Positions 1-8,735 of a DNA stretch of 64,000 nt are shown piece by piece. The DNA is taken from the NCBI GenBank assembly GCA_963791905.1, contig CAWBTX010000006.1:682001-746000 (forward strand), written 5' to 3'. Within the stretch, counting starts at the first letter, position 1; the number at the start of each line of letters is the position of its first letter. The stretch is from Gaiellasilicea sp963791905. Lineage in GTDB: Bacteria > Actinomycetota > Thermoleophilia > Gaiellales > Gaiellaceae. The translations under genes were made by a program, and so were the position numbers. Under the pieces are notes generated by a model. The model saw only the letters and a program-made list of their open reading frames with translations, searched no databases and was not told where the DNA came from.

Positions 1-150
1 TTCCTGCCGCTTGCGATCCCGCTCGTCGTCGGCGGCGTGGGTGCGAGCATCTCCGATGAACCGGGGCGCTTCCTCGCCTTCCTGGGGCTGTACGACGCGG
101 TCTTCGCGATACTGTGCTGGGCGTCTTTTGAGTACGTCGTCTCGGAATAG
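1..150 (+). CDS. ccmB: Haem exporter permease CcmB, C-terminal end only
   Basis: The first 49 codons in frame 1 end at a TAG. They encode a hydrophobic tail (FLPLAIPLVVGG, then FLAFLGLYDAVFAILCW) ending in the FEYVVSE type of terminus seen in CcmB proteins. CcmB is the membrane subunit of the CcmAB ABC transporter used in cytochrome c maturation. The call rests mainly on the tail and on its position directly before ccmC and ccmD. The 5' part lies outside the window. Confidence 0.7.
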   Translation, partial: FLPLAIPLVVGGVGASISDEPGRFLAFLGLYDAVFAILCWASFEYVVSE

Positions 151-838
151 CGCGGCCCTCAGGAGCCCGGAACCACTGCTCGCGGTCCTCGCCGCGGCGC
201 TGATCGGGCTCTCGCTGGTCCTCGTGTTCTTCGTCGCACCCGAGGACGCCGACCAGGGCCTCTCGCAGAAGATCTTCTACTTCCACGTGCCGATCGCGCT
301 GACCGCGTACGCGTGCTTCGGCTGGGGCGCCTACAAGGCCCTCCTCCTGCTCTGGCGCAAGGACGAGCGGTACGACCTCGAGAGCTACGTCGCCATTCAC
401 CAAGGCACGATCTTCGGGGCGCTCACGCTCGCCACCGGCTCCATCTGGGCCAAGGCCTCATGGGGCCACTGGTGGCTCTGGAGCGAGAACCAGCTCGTGC
501 TCTTCCTGGTGCTCTTCCTCTTCTACTCGGCCTACTTCATGCTGCGCTTCTCGGTCGAGGAGGGTCCGCGCCGCGCCAACATCTCGGCCGTCTACGCGCT
601 CTTCGGGATCGTGCTCGTGCCGGTCAGCTTCCTGGCGATTCGCCTCGCGGAGAACGTGATCCACCCGACCGTGTTCACCCGCGACGGGCCGCAGATGAGC
701 GGGACGATGTTCTTCACGTTCTGCGTTTGCTGGGTCGCCGTGACTGCGCTCGCCTACTCGCTGTACCGGCTCGAGCTGCTCGGCAAGCGACTCGACTCGA
801 ACCTGCGCGAGCTGCGCGAGGCGCTGACGCAGCCATGA
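128..838 (+). CDS. ccmC: Cytochrome c biogenesis protein CcmC
   Basis: CcmC is the integral membrane protein that presents haem to CcmE on the outer face of the membrane. I chose the TTG at 128, which overlaps the end of ccmB by 23 bases and gives 236 residues, the normal family length; the open frame extends further upstream only as ccmB shadow. Several membrane segments are visible. The two conserved haem-ligand histidines appear in FHVP (about residue 53) and NVIHP (about residue 179). The tryptophan-rich motif at about 112-121 reads WGHWWLWSEN, where the family normally has WGxWWxWDxR, so the Asp and Arg are replaced. The stop overlaps the ccmD start (ATGA), which indicates translational coupling. 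Confidence 0.88.
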   Translation: MSTSSRNSAALRSPEPLLAVLAAALIGLSLVLVFFVAPEDADQGLSQKIFYFHVPIALTAYACFGWGAYKALLLLWRKDERYDLESYVAIHQGTIFGALTLATGSIWAKASWGHWWLWSENQLVLFLVLFLFYSAYFMLRFSVEEGPRRANISAVYALFGIVLVPVSFLAIRLAENVIHPTVFTRDGPQMSGTMFFTFCVCWVAVTALAYSLYRLELLGKRLDSNLRELREALTQP

Positions 839-993
839 GTAGCGGTGAGAAGTACCTCGCGGCGGCCTACGCAGTCGTCTTCGTGACCGTCCTCGTGTAC
901 GTCGCGATCATCGCGGCGAAGCTGGCGCGGCTCGAGCGGGAGACGGCCGAGCTCGCCGAGCTGGCGCGGAGCCGCAGGGGCGGGCATGGCTGA
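835..993 (+). CDS. ccmD: CcmD-like small membrane protein
   Basis: A 52-residue protein starting at an ATG that overlaps the ccmC stop. It has one hydrophobic segment (about residues 8-28, AAAYAVVFVTVLVYVAIIAA) followed by a charged Arg/Glu-rich helix. This is the usual CcmD plan: a short single-pass protein that helps release holo-CcmE from CcmABC. The assignment is by size, topology and position between ccmC and a ccsA/hemX-type gene. Sequence conservation in CcmD is too weak to prove it. Confidence 0.72.
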   Translation: MSSGEKYLAAAYAVVFVTVLVYVAIIAAKLARLERETAELAELARSRRGGHG

Positions 994-1756
994 CCTCCTC
1001 GTGGTGCCGGCGCTGCTCGCCTACGGCGAGGCGGCGGTCGCGTATGCGGGTGAGCTGCGGGGACCAGGTCTCGGCGGCCGGCTCGCGACGTGGGGCGTCC
1101 GCCTCGGCTGGACCGCACAGACCGCGCTCCTGATCGGCCAGGCCGTGTCCGCGGACGGGTTCCCCTGGGGCACCTGGGCGGGCGCGCTCAACCTCTTCGT
1201 CTGGCTCGTCGTCGGCGCCTACCTGATCTGGGGCTGCACGCCGCGCTACCGCCTGCTCGGCCTGGCGGTGATGCCGGTCGCCGCGGTGCTGCTGGCGCTG
1301 GCCTGGGCCGGCGGCGGAACGGCGTTCACCGACTCCGATGGGTCGGGCCTCGTCCTGGCCGTCCATGCCGGGCTGATGCTGGCCGGCTTCGCCGGCCTCA
1401 CGCTCGCCGCCGGCATGGCCGCCCTCTACCTTTGGCAGGAGCGGCGCCTGAAGCGGCACGAGCGCCGAGTCCTGCGCGTCCGCGTCCCGCCGCTCGACGC
1501 GCTCGACCGGCTGGCCGCTCGCACCGTGCTCGTCTCGCTCGCACTGCTGACGCTCGGCATCGCCGTCGGCGCGGCGACGTTCGAGCGAGGCGACTTCGAC
1601 GCCGCGATGGCGGTCACGTTCGCGATCCTCGGCGTGTATGCGACGCTGTTGCTGCTGCGCCACGAGGGCCGGCGCGGTCGCCGCGCGGCGCTCTTGAACC
1701 TGGCCGGCTTCGCGCTCGTGACCATCGTCCTCCCGATCACCCACTTCGCCTCATGA
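986..1756 (+). CDS. hemX: HemX/CcsA-type cytochrome c assembly membrane protein
   Basis: A 256-residue polytopic membrane protein of the cytochrome c assembly (CcsA/HemX/CcmF core) superfamily. The tryptophan-rich segment WGTWAGALNLFVWLVVGAYL lies at about residues 61-80. Its place directly before hemA matches the Bacillus order hemA-hemX, where HemX modulates HemA level. Alternatively it could be a true CcsA-like haem handling protein serving the upstream ccm genes. It starts 8 bases inside ccmD and its stop overlaps the hemA ATG, so the run ccmB to hemA reads as one operon. Confidence 0.75.
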   Translation: MADLLVVPALLAYGEAAVAYAGELRGPGLGGRLATWGVRLGWTAQTALLIGQAVSADGFPWGTWAGALNLFVWLVVGAYLIWGCTPRYRLLGLAVMPVAAVLLALAWAGGGTAFTDSDGSGLVLAVHAGLMLAGFAGLTLAAGMAALYLWQERRLKRHERRVLRVRVPPLDALDRLAARTVLVSLALLTLGIAVGAATFERGDFDAAMAVTFAILGVYATLLLLRHEGRRGRRAALLNLAGFALVTIVLPITHFAS

Positions 1757-2988
1757 GACTGACGCTTGTCGGCGTCTCGCACCACGCGGCTCCGATCGAG
1801 CTGCGGGAGCGGGTCGCCCTCGACTCCGCCGCCGCGGCGGCGCTCGCCGCCGAGCTCGGGCCCGAGAGCGTTGTCCTCTCGACGTGCAACCGGACCGAGC
1901 TCTACCTCGCACGCGAGGAGGATGCGGAGGACGCGGCCGTGGCGACCCTGACCGGCCTGGCCGGAGACCGCGCCGCCGAGCTCGCGGGGGTCCTCTATCG
2001 GCTTCGCGACGAGGCGGCCGCTCTGCACCTCTTCCGCGTCGCGGCCGGGCTCGACTCGCTCGTCCCCGGCGAGGGGGAGATCCTCGGCCAGGTCCGCGCA
2101 GCGTACGAAGCCGGCGCGCCCGGGCCGTTCCTCGACCGCCTCTGCCGGCAGGCACTCCACGTCGGGCGCCGGGTGCGGATCGAGACCGCGATCGCCGAGA
2201 GCCCTGCCTCGGTCCCCGCCGCAGGCGCCGCGCTCGCGCAGCAGGTGTTCGAGGAGCTCGACGGGAAGCGCGTGCTGCTGATCGGCGCGGGGAAGACGAG
2301 CGAGCTCACGGCGCGCAACCTGGTCTCGCGCGGCGCCAGGATCGACGTCGTCGCGAACCGGACGCTCGAGCACGCCCAGGAGCTTGCGGCGAGGCTCCAC
2401 GCCCGCGCGACCGATCTCGCGGGCATCGACGCGGAGCTTGCCGCCGCGGACGTGGTCGTCGCCTCCACCAGCGCGCCGACCAAGATCGTGTCCAAGGCGG
2501 ACGTCGCAGCGGCGCTGCCGGCGCGGCGGGGGCGTCCGCTGCTGCTCGTCGACCTGGCCGTGCCGCGCGACCTCGATCCGGAGATCAACGAGCTCGAGGG
2601 CTGCTTCCTCTACGACGTCGACGACCTCGAGGCCGTCGTCGCCGAGACGATCTCCGGCCGCCGCAGCGAGGCGGCGCGCGCCGAGAAGCTCGTCGCGGCC
2701 GAGGCCGAGCGCTTCCGGGCGTGGCACGCGTCGCTCGAGGTCGTGCCGACGATCGCCTCGCTGCGGGCGCTCGTCGAGGAGATCCGCGACGGCGAGCTCG
2801 CGCGAGCCGGGTCCCGGCTCTCGGAACGAGAGCGCCGGCACGTCGAGTCGGTCACGTCGCAGATCCTCGCGAAGCTTCTGCACCTGCCCACTGTTCGCCT
2901 GAAGGAGGCCGCCGCGGCAGCCGATGGCGTGGTTTATGCTGACGTCGTGAGGCACCTGTTCGGCCTTGAGGAGGAGCGGCGCCCGTGA
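1753..2988 (+). CDS. hemA: Glutamyl-tRNA reductase
   Basis: Reduces glutamyl-tRNA(Glu) to glutamate-1-semialdehyde with NADPH, the first committed step of C5 haem synthesis. The 411 residues match the family. The catalytic motif STCNRTE is at 43-49 with nucleophile Cys45, VGVSHHAAP opens the protein, and the NADPH-binding loop GAGKTSE is near 178. The C-terminal dimerisation helices follow. The ATG overlaps the previous stop (ATGA), so translation is probably coupled to the hemX-like gene. hemC follows after a 135-base gap. Confidence 0.95.
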   Translation: MRLTLVGVSHHAAPIELRERVALDSAAAAALAAELGPESVVLSTCNRTELYLAREEDAEDAAVATLTGLAGDRAAELAGVLYRLRDEAAALHLFRVAAGLDSLVPGEGEILGQVRAAYEAGAPGPFLDRLCRQALHVGRRVRIETAIAESPASVPAAGAALAQQVFEELDGKRVLLIGAGKTSELTARNLVSRGARIDVVANRTLEHAQELAARLHARATDLAGIDAELAAADVVVASTSAPTKIVSKADVAAALPARRGRPLLLVDLAVPRDLDPEINELEGCFLYDVDDLEAVVAETISGRRSEAARAEKLVAAEAERFRAWHASLEVVPTIASLRALVEEIRDGELARAGSRLSERERRHVESVTSQILAKLLHLPTVRLKEAAAAADGVVYADVVRHLFGLEEERRP

Positions 2989-3123
2989 CGACCCGCTTCG
3001 CGGCCGGCCGGCCGTTGCCTCTGCAGGCACCGACCGCCTTCGTTCGCATCCGGCCGCGGACCGCGCTCGACGGCCGCGCACGGGTCTGCGGCGAGTCGCG
3101 ACCCTCCGGCGGGCGCCGCACCT

Positions 3124-3948
3124 GTGCTCATCCGCGTCGGCACGCGCGGCAGTAGGCTCGCGCTCACCCAGGCCGAGCGCGCCGCGGATCGGCTTCGCAG
3201 GCCCGGGATCGAGATCGCGCTCGTGCCCATCACGACGGCGGGCGACCGCGACCGCACCAAGCCGTTCGGACAGATCGGCGAGCGCGGCGTCTTCGTGAAG
3301 GAGCTCGAGGAGGCGCTACTCGCCGGCCGCATCGACGTCGCCGTGCACTCGGCGAAGGACATGACGTCGACGGACACGGCCGGGCTCGCCGTGGGGGCCT
3401 ACACCCTCCGCGAGGATCCGCGCGACGCGCTCTGCGGCGCCGAGGCGCTTCGACCCGGGATGAGGATCGGCACGGCCTCGATCCGACGCCGCGCCCAGCT
3501 GCTCGCGCTCGAGCCGTCGCTGTCGATCGAGCCGCTTCGCGGCAACATCGACACCCGCCTGCGCAAGCGCGGCGAGCGCGGTCTCGATGCCGTCGTGCTG
3601 GCGGCATGCGGGCTCGATCGGCTCGGGCTCGAGTCCGAGATCGGCCTCCGCTTCGAGCCCGCGCAGCTGCTTCCCGAGGCCGGCCAGGGCGCGCTGGCTC
3701 TCCAGGTGCGCGGGGGCGAGGAAGAGCTCGTGGCGGCCGCCGACGACGCCGAGACACGGCGGCGCGTCGAGGCCGAACGCCGTTGCGTCGCGGTGATCGG
3801 CGGTGGCTGCCTCGCCCCGGTGGCGGCCCACCACGACGGCACGACGCTCACGGCGCTCGTCGCCGACGAGGATGGCGCGTGGATCGAGCGCCGCACCGGC
3901 TCGGATCCGGAAACGATCGCGCGCGAGCTGCTCGCCCAGCTGCCGTGA
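3124..3948 (+). CDS. hemC: Hydroxymethylbilane synthase (porphobilinogen deaminase)
   Basis: Polymerises four porphobilinogens to hydroxymethylbilane. At 274 residues from the GTG it is somewhat shorter than the usual ~310. The N-terminal RVGTRGSRLALTQ motif, DVAVHSAKDM and RGNIDTRLRK are all present. The dipyrromethane cofactor cysteine lies in GGCLAP (about residue 229). No better start is visible in the 135 bases after hemA, and there is no strong Shine-Dalgarno, so the exact start is less sure than the identity. Its stop overlaps the hemD GTG. Confidence 0.93.
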   Translation: MLIRVGTRGSRLALTQAERAADRLRRPGIEIALVPITTAGDRDRTKPFGQIGERGVFVKELEEALLAGRIDVAVHSAKDMTSTDTAGLAVGAYTLREDPRDALCGAEALRPGMRIGTASIRRRAQLLALEPSLSIEPLRGNIDTRLRKRGERGLDAVVLAACGLDRLGLESEIGLRFEPAQLLPEAGQGALALQVRGGEEELVAAADDAETRRRVEAERRCVAVIGGGCLAPVAAHHDGTTLTALVADEDGAWIERRTGSDPETIARELLAQLP

Positions 3949-4571
3949 AGGTCGTCGTGACGCGGCCGCGCGAACAGGCGGCCGAGCTGGTCGGCCGCCT
4001 CGAGGAGCTCGGCCACGAGGTCGTCGTCTGCCCTCTCGTCGAGATCGAGCCGCTGGGAGACGACCCCATCGACGTGGACGGCTACGACTGGGTCGTCGTC
4101 ACGAGCGTCAACGGCGCCCGGGAGCTGCGGCGCCGATTGCGCGGCACGCCCGGGCGCGTCGCTGCAGTCGGTCGGGCAACGGCGACGGCGTTCGGCGGCG
4201 CCGACCTCGTCCCCGCCGTCTCGACGCAGGAGGGGCTGCTGGCCGAGTTGCCGCGGCCGGCCGGCCGAGTCCTCTTCGCAGGCGCGGAAGGCGCGCGGCG
4301 CCTCCTGATCGACGAGCTCGACGCCGACTTCGTTCCTCTCTACCGCACCCGCGAGCTCGCGCCGGCGGAGCCGCCCGCCGGCGACCTCGTCGTGCTCGGG
4401 TCGGCCTCTGCGGCGCGGGCGTTCGCGCGCACCGGCGCGGCGATCCCGGCCGTCTCGATCGGCCCCGAGACGACGAGCGCGGCCCGAGCGGCCGGCGTCG
4501 AGATCGTGGCCGAGGCGGAGACACACGACCTGGACGGGCTCGTCGCCGCGGTCGCGCGGGCGGCGGGTTAA
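3945..4571 (+). CDS. hemD: Uroporphyrinogen-III synthase
   Basis: Cyclises hydroxymethylbilane to uroporphyrinogen III. The GTG start overlaps the hemC stop (GTGA) and gives 208 residues, at the short end for the family. VVVTRPREQAAEL at the N terminus, DWVVVTSVNGARE and the late SIGPETTSAA are typical of this poorly conserved family. A larger open frame runs upstream but is a shadow of hemC. hemB and hemL, often in the same operon, are not found in this window. Confidence 0.9.
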   Translation: MKVVVTRPREQAAELVGRLEELGHEVVVCPLVEIEPLGDDPIDVDGYDWVVVTSVNGARELRRRLRGTPGRVAAVGRATATAFGGADLVPAVSTQEGLLAELPRPAGRVLFAGAEGARRLLIDELDADFVPLYRTRELAPAEPPAGDLVVLGSASAARAFARTGAAIPAVSIGPETTSAARAAGVEIVAEAETHDLDGLVAAVARAAG

Positions 4572-4581
4572 CCTCCGCGCC

Positions 4582-5386
4582 GTGTTCGTCACGTTCCTGA
4601 GCGACTTCGGGCTCCAGGACGACTTCGTCGGCACCTGCCACGGCGTGATCAAGGGCATCGCGCCGGATGCGCAGATCATCGACCTCACGCACGGCATCCC
4701 GCCGCAGCAGGTGCTGCAGGGGGCGCTTGTGCTGGCCAACACGCTCCCGTACATGCCCGTGGGCGTCCATCTCGCGGTGGTCGATCCGGGTGTCGGCGGT
4801 GCGCGTCGCGCCCTGGCGCTCCGGGACGAGGCCGGCAGGCTGTTCGTTGGTCCCGACAACGGTCTGCTGGTGCCCGCTGCCGAGCGCGCCGGAATCTCGG
4901 CGGCGCACGAGCTCGGGAACCCCGACTACGCGCTCGACTCGATCTCGCGCACGTTTCACGGACGGGATCTCTTCGCACCCGCAGCGGCGCACCTCGCGCG
5001 CGGAGTTGCGCTGGAGGAGCTGGGACCACCGCTCGGGATCGACGCGCTCGTGCGGCTGGATCTCCCGGAGCCAGAGGTGGGCCATTCGCGCGTGGCCGCG
5101 ACGATTCTCTACGTTGACAGTTTCGGCAACATCGCACTCAACCTGACGCGGGGGCACACTCGACCGTGTCGGCATCGTCCCGGGCACGCAGGTCGAGCTC
5201 GAGGTGGGCGGCGAGCGCGTGTTCGCGGTTGCCGCGCGGACGTTCGCGGACGCGCGGATCGGCGACATCATCCTCTACGAGGACAGCTACCGGAACATGT
5301 CGGTCGCGATCAGCGGCGGCAACGCCGCCGAACTGCTCTCGGCGCACGCCGGCCAGAGCATCCGCATCAACGTCATGCTGCCCTGA
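4582..5386 (+). pseudogene. SAM hydroxide adenosyltransferase (DUF62), frameshifted
   Basis: This family hydrolyses S-adenosylmethionine to adenosine and methionine. The N-terminal domain is intact from the GTG (FLSDFGLQDDFVG, VVDPGVGG, GPDNGLL, FHGRDLFAPAAAHLA). The frame breaks after NIALNLTR at a run of five G near 5150-5154. Reading with one G removed restores the C-terminal domain, with VELEVGG, RTFADA and AISGGNAAELL. The restored protein is 267 residues, the family length. Either one extra base is a sequencing error or the gene is freshly inactivated. It starts 10 bases after hemD. Confidence 0.82.
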
Positions 5387-5447
5387 CTTGCGGGCGGCTC
5401 TGTGGTCTGCAAGGCTGAGGGCCACAAGGACGTTCGCGGCGCGGTAG

Positions 5448-5484
5448 CACCGGCCCGGACGTCCTTTATTCGCCCGGGCCGGTG
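5448..5484. terminator. Hairpin between convergent genes
   Basis: Perfect 11-bp stem CACCGGCCCGG / CCGGGCCGGTG at 5448-5458 and 5474-5484. The 15-base loop contains TTTATT. It lies between the ends of the SAM hydrolase gene (+) and the purine permease gene (-), so it could serve both. There is no long U tract on either strand. Confidence 0.6.
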
Positions 5485-5491
5485 GCTGCGC

Positions 5492-6951
5492 CTAGATCCA
5501 GTCGAACGTGTCCTGCAGGAACGGCACGAGGAAGTAGAGGAGGAAGGCGGCCGACGCGATCCACATGAACGGGTGGATGTCTCGCCTGCGTCCCTGGGCC
5601 GCGCCGGACGACGGTGTAGGCGATGAAGCCGATGCCGATGCCGTCCGTGATCGAGAACGTGAACGGCATGATCATGATCGTCAGCGCCGCAGCAAGGCCG
5701 ATGCCGAGGTCCGTGAAGTCGATCCCGGCGAGCTTGCGTTGCCGTCCCTCTTCGTCCTCCTCCACCTCGGTCAGGGCGGACATCATCAGGAAGCCGACGA
5801 TGATCAGCGCCGGTGCTGTTGCCTGTGGGGGCACCATGCCGATGATCGGCGCGAAGAACATGAACGGGAAGAAGAGCACCCCTGCCACGACGGCGACCCA
5901 GCCGGTGCGGCCGCCGACGCCGACGCCCGAGGCCGACTCGATGTAGGTGGTCGCTGACGAGCTGGACGCTGCGCCGCCCGCTACTGCCGCGAGCGAGTCC
6001 ACGAGCAGCGGCTTGCGGATCTCGGGCAGCTTGCCCTCCTCGTCGAGGTAGCCGGCCTGCTTGCCGACGCCCACGAGCGTTCCCATCGTGTCGAAGAAGT
6101 CGGCCAGGAAGAGCGAGAACGCCCAGACGATCGCGGAGATGAATGCGAGCTCGGTGAACGCGTCGAAGTTGAAGTTGCCGAGCAGCGCCAGGTCGGGCGA
6201 CTCGTAGACATCACCCGGCCAGGTCGCTCCCGCGGTGAAGCCGGCGTCGTTGTCGGAGGCCTCGTTGATGATGGTCGCGAGGATCGTTGTCGGCGATGAT
6301 CCCGATCAGCAGGTCGCCTCGGACGCCCCGTGCCCTCAGCACGATCGTGAACAGGAGGCCGACGAAGGTGACGAAGGCGGGCCAGGTCGTGAGCGGGGCG
6401 AGGTCGACGATCGTGCCGGTGCCACGCACGACGATGCCCGAGTTGACGAGGCCGATGAACGCGATGAAGAGGCCGATGCCGATCGCGATCGCCTTCTTCA
6501 GGTCGAGCGGGATCGCGTTCATGATCTTCTCGCGCGTCCCGGAGAGCACGAGGATCGTGACCGCGATCCCCTCGACGACGACCAGGCCCATGGCGGCCGG
6601 GAACGAGAGCCCCTCGCCGGCCACGAGGCCGAACGCGACGACGGCGTTCAGGCCGAGTCCCGGCGCGATCGCGTACGCGCGGTTCGTGTAGAGGCCCATC
6701 AGGATCGTCATCACGCCGGCGACGAGGCAGGTCACGGCCAGCACCTGGTTGAACGGGAGGCCGACTTCCTGGAGGCCCTCGATGCCGGCGAAGCTGAGGA
6801 TCTGAGGGTTGACGAAGATGATGTAGGACATGACGACGAAGGTCGTCACGCCGGCCATCGTGTCGCGCGCGAGCGTCGTCCCGTTCGCTCCGAAGCGGAA
6901 GCGGCGCTCGAGCAGTCCTGGTCGCGGGCGGCGTGCGGCGCGCTCTGCCAT
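5492..6951 (-). pseudogene. AzgA/PbuG-type guanine-hypoxanthine permease, two frameshifts
   Basis: A proton-coupled purine permease of the AzgA subfamily (NCS2-like), with about 12 membrane segments. TTFVVMSYIIFVNPQIL, TNRAYAIAPGLGLNAVVAF and AIGIGLFIAFIGL are characteristic. The frame breaks near 6291 and again near 5604, each time by one extra base. Removing both gives a continuous 485-residue protein ending MWIASAAFLLYFLVPF, DTFDWI. The start has a good AGGAGA ribosome site. As written the protein would be truncated after about 220 residues. Sequencing error is the simplest explanation because everything downstream is well conserved. Confidence 0.82.
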
Positions 6952-7019
6952 TGCGTCTCCTGGGGCGGTGAACTGGCTTTCGATGCAGACGATGAGGTCT
7001 GCACCGGACGTCAGCCGAA

Positions 7020-7091
7020 CTAGTCCCGCTTGGAGGTGAGGGACAGCACGATCTCGCGGACGAGCCGCTTCAGGCCACGCCAGAGGGCCAT
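7020..7091 (-). other. Possible 23-codon small ORF upstream of the permease
   Basis: In the 211-base gap between the permease start (6951) and the HAF-repeat gene end (7163), the minus strand has an ATG-initiated 23-codon frame. It encodes the basic, amphipathic peptide MALWRGLKRLVREIVLSLTS followed by KRD. There is no clear Shine-Dalgarno. It could be a real small protein, the N-terminal scrap of a lost gene, or chance. The rest of the gap shows nothing I can name. Confidence 0.25.
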
Positions 7092-7162
7092 GCGCGGGAC
7101 GCTAGCGCTTCCAGCCGGCGACCGCCGCGCCCGGCGTTGCCTCGCTCAGCAGTCGCGGCGTG

Positions 7163-8156
7163 TCACCGGAGGCCGCCTTGCGGTGTGCCGTAGTCGCCAA
7201 CGATCTCGCCCTTGTCGTTCACGTCGAGGGCGCGGGTGTAGGTCGCGTCGCGGCTGCCGTCGATCAGCGTGTAGCGGCCCCGCTCGTAGAGGAAGGCGCG
7301 CGAGCCGCCGCGGTCGTCACTGACGCCGCCGACGATCTGACCGCGGTCGTTGATCGAGGTCGGCAGGGTCCCTCCGCGCACCGGGTCGCCGCCGGGCGCG
7401 TCGGGCAGCGTGGTTCACACGGCCGCGTCGGTCTCGTACGAAGCCGTGTGCGACACCGTCGGCGACATAGAAGCCCACGACCTGCCCACGGTTGTTGATC
7501 CCTGTCAGCCACGTGAGGGTCGCGTCGGCGACGTCGATCGTCTCGTAGTCGCGACCATCCCAGAGGAAGCCGTGGATGCTGCCGGCCTCGTCCGCGTACA
7601 GTCCGACGACCTCGCCGCGGTCGTTGACCTTGAACGGCGCCGTGTATTTCGAGCCGGGGACGCGGATGTCCACGTAGCGGCCCTTCGGCGTGCGCAGGAA
7701 TCCGAACGTCTCGAAGCCGTTCTGGTCGTTGTAAAAACCGACGATCTCGCCGCGGTTGTTGATGTCGACCGGCTCGTCGAAGGCGGCGCCGTCTGGCCCG
7801 TCGGGCGGGTCCTCGATCTCGGTGTAGCGGCCGCGCTTGTCGAGCACGAAGTGGCGGACGACTCGGTCGCGGCGGTCCTCGTACGTGCCCAGTACCTCGC
7901 CGTGGTCGTTGATGCCGGACGTGCTCGTGCCGGCGTTCCCGTCCGGCACTGCCGGGATCGCGGTCGCGAGGGGATGGTCGATCGCCCGCACGACCCCGTC
8001 CTCCGCGAGGAACCCGTGCAGCGTCGAGCCCCTCGAGGCCGGCGGCGTGTCGGCAGACGCCGGCATCGCGGCGAGGGCCGCCAGTGCGGCCGACGCGGCG
8101 ACGACGAGCGCGCCGACGCTCGTTCTCACGTGCGTCGTGAAGGCTTGCGTGTTCAT
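7163..8156 (-). pseudogene. Secreted HAF-repeat protein, frameshifted
   Basis: An exported protein built of HAF-type repeats, named for the His-Ala-Phe triad of extracellular repeat families of unknown function. A signal peptide fills residues 1-36, ending in an ASA cleavage site. Five or more repeats follow with the pattern (D/G)INxRGE(I/V)VGxY...GF, for example DINNRGEIVGFY, KVNDRGEVVGLY and GINNRGQVVGFY. The frame breaks near 7413 by one extra base; reading through gives TTLPDAPGGDP and two more repeats, ending GDYGTPQGGLR. The restored length is 330 residues. Confidence 0.72.
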
Positions 8157-8248
8157 GCGGAACCCCTCCTCGGTCGGGACGGTTGCGTTCTCGCAAGTGT
8201 TCGCCTGCGCCTACGCGCCCGGTTCGAGCAGAAGCTCACCAATCCCGA

Positions 8249-8680
8249 TTACTGAGCTGCCGGCGGCCCTACGACGATCGCTCCCGGCGGCTGTTGGCCG
8301 AGGTCGCCGAGCCGAACGATCTCCTTGCCGAAGGGCACGAGCGCGGCCCCGGCCATCTTGAAACAGGCGACGCCGAGCGGGATGCCGATGATCGTGAGGC
8401 AGAGGAGGATGCCGACGATCAAGTGCTCGAGGGCAAGCCACCACCCGGCGAGGATGAACCAGAGCACGTTGCCGATGACGCTCAACGACTTGTGCCGGCT
8501 CTGGCTCGGGACGAGTGTCCGCCCGAACGGCCACAGCGCGTAACCGGCGAGCTTGAACGCCTGAACGCCGAAGGGGATGCCGATGATGGTGATGCACATG
8601 ATCACGCCGGCGATCACGTAGCCGATCGCGAGCCACACGCCGGCGAGGATCAGCCAGATGATGTTGAGCACGGTGCGCAT
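8249..8680 (-). CDS. YccF-family (DUF307) inner membrane protein
   Basis: A 143-residue protein with two tandem copies of the YccF domain. Each copy has an IIWLILAGVWLA or VLWFILAGWWLA helix, a CITIIGIPFG or CLTIIGIPLG turn, and a GYALWPFG or GAALVPFG loop. These are the hallmark motifs of the family, whose function is unknown. Four membrane segments are predicted. It stands alone, 92 bases upstream of the HAF-repeat gene start on the same strand. Confidence 0.88.
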   Translation of the reverse strand: MRTVLNIIWLILAGVWLAIGYVIAGVIMCITIIGIPFGVQAFKLAGYALWPFGRTLVPSQSRHKSLSVIGNVLWFILAGWWLALEHLIVGILLCLTIIGIPLGVACFKMAGAALVPFGKEIVRLGDLGQQPPGAIVVGPPAAQ

Positions 8681-8735
8681 CAGGGCGCGACTCTAGCCAC
8701 GTTCCGCGCCGGACCGCGCATGCCGGCAGCGACTT

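Noticed and set aside
5140..5160. Programmed frameshift in the SAM hydrolase gene
   Set aside because: The shift is at a plain G run without a slippery heptamer, stop codon or downstream structure, and similar one-base shifts affect many unrelated genes here.
6952..7019. Purine riboswitch upstream of the permease
   Set aside because: The 70-base leader lacks the conserved guanine-riboswitch loop sequences; only a ribosome site is visible.
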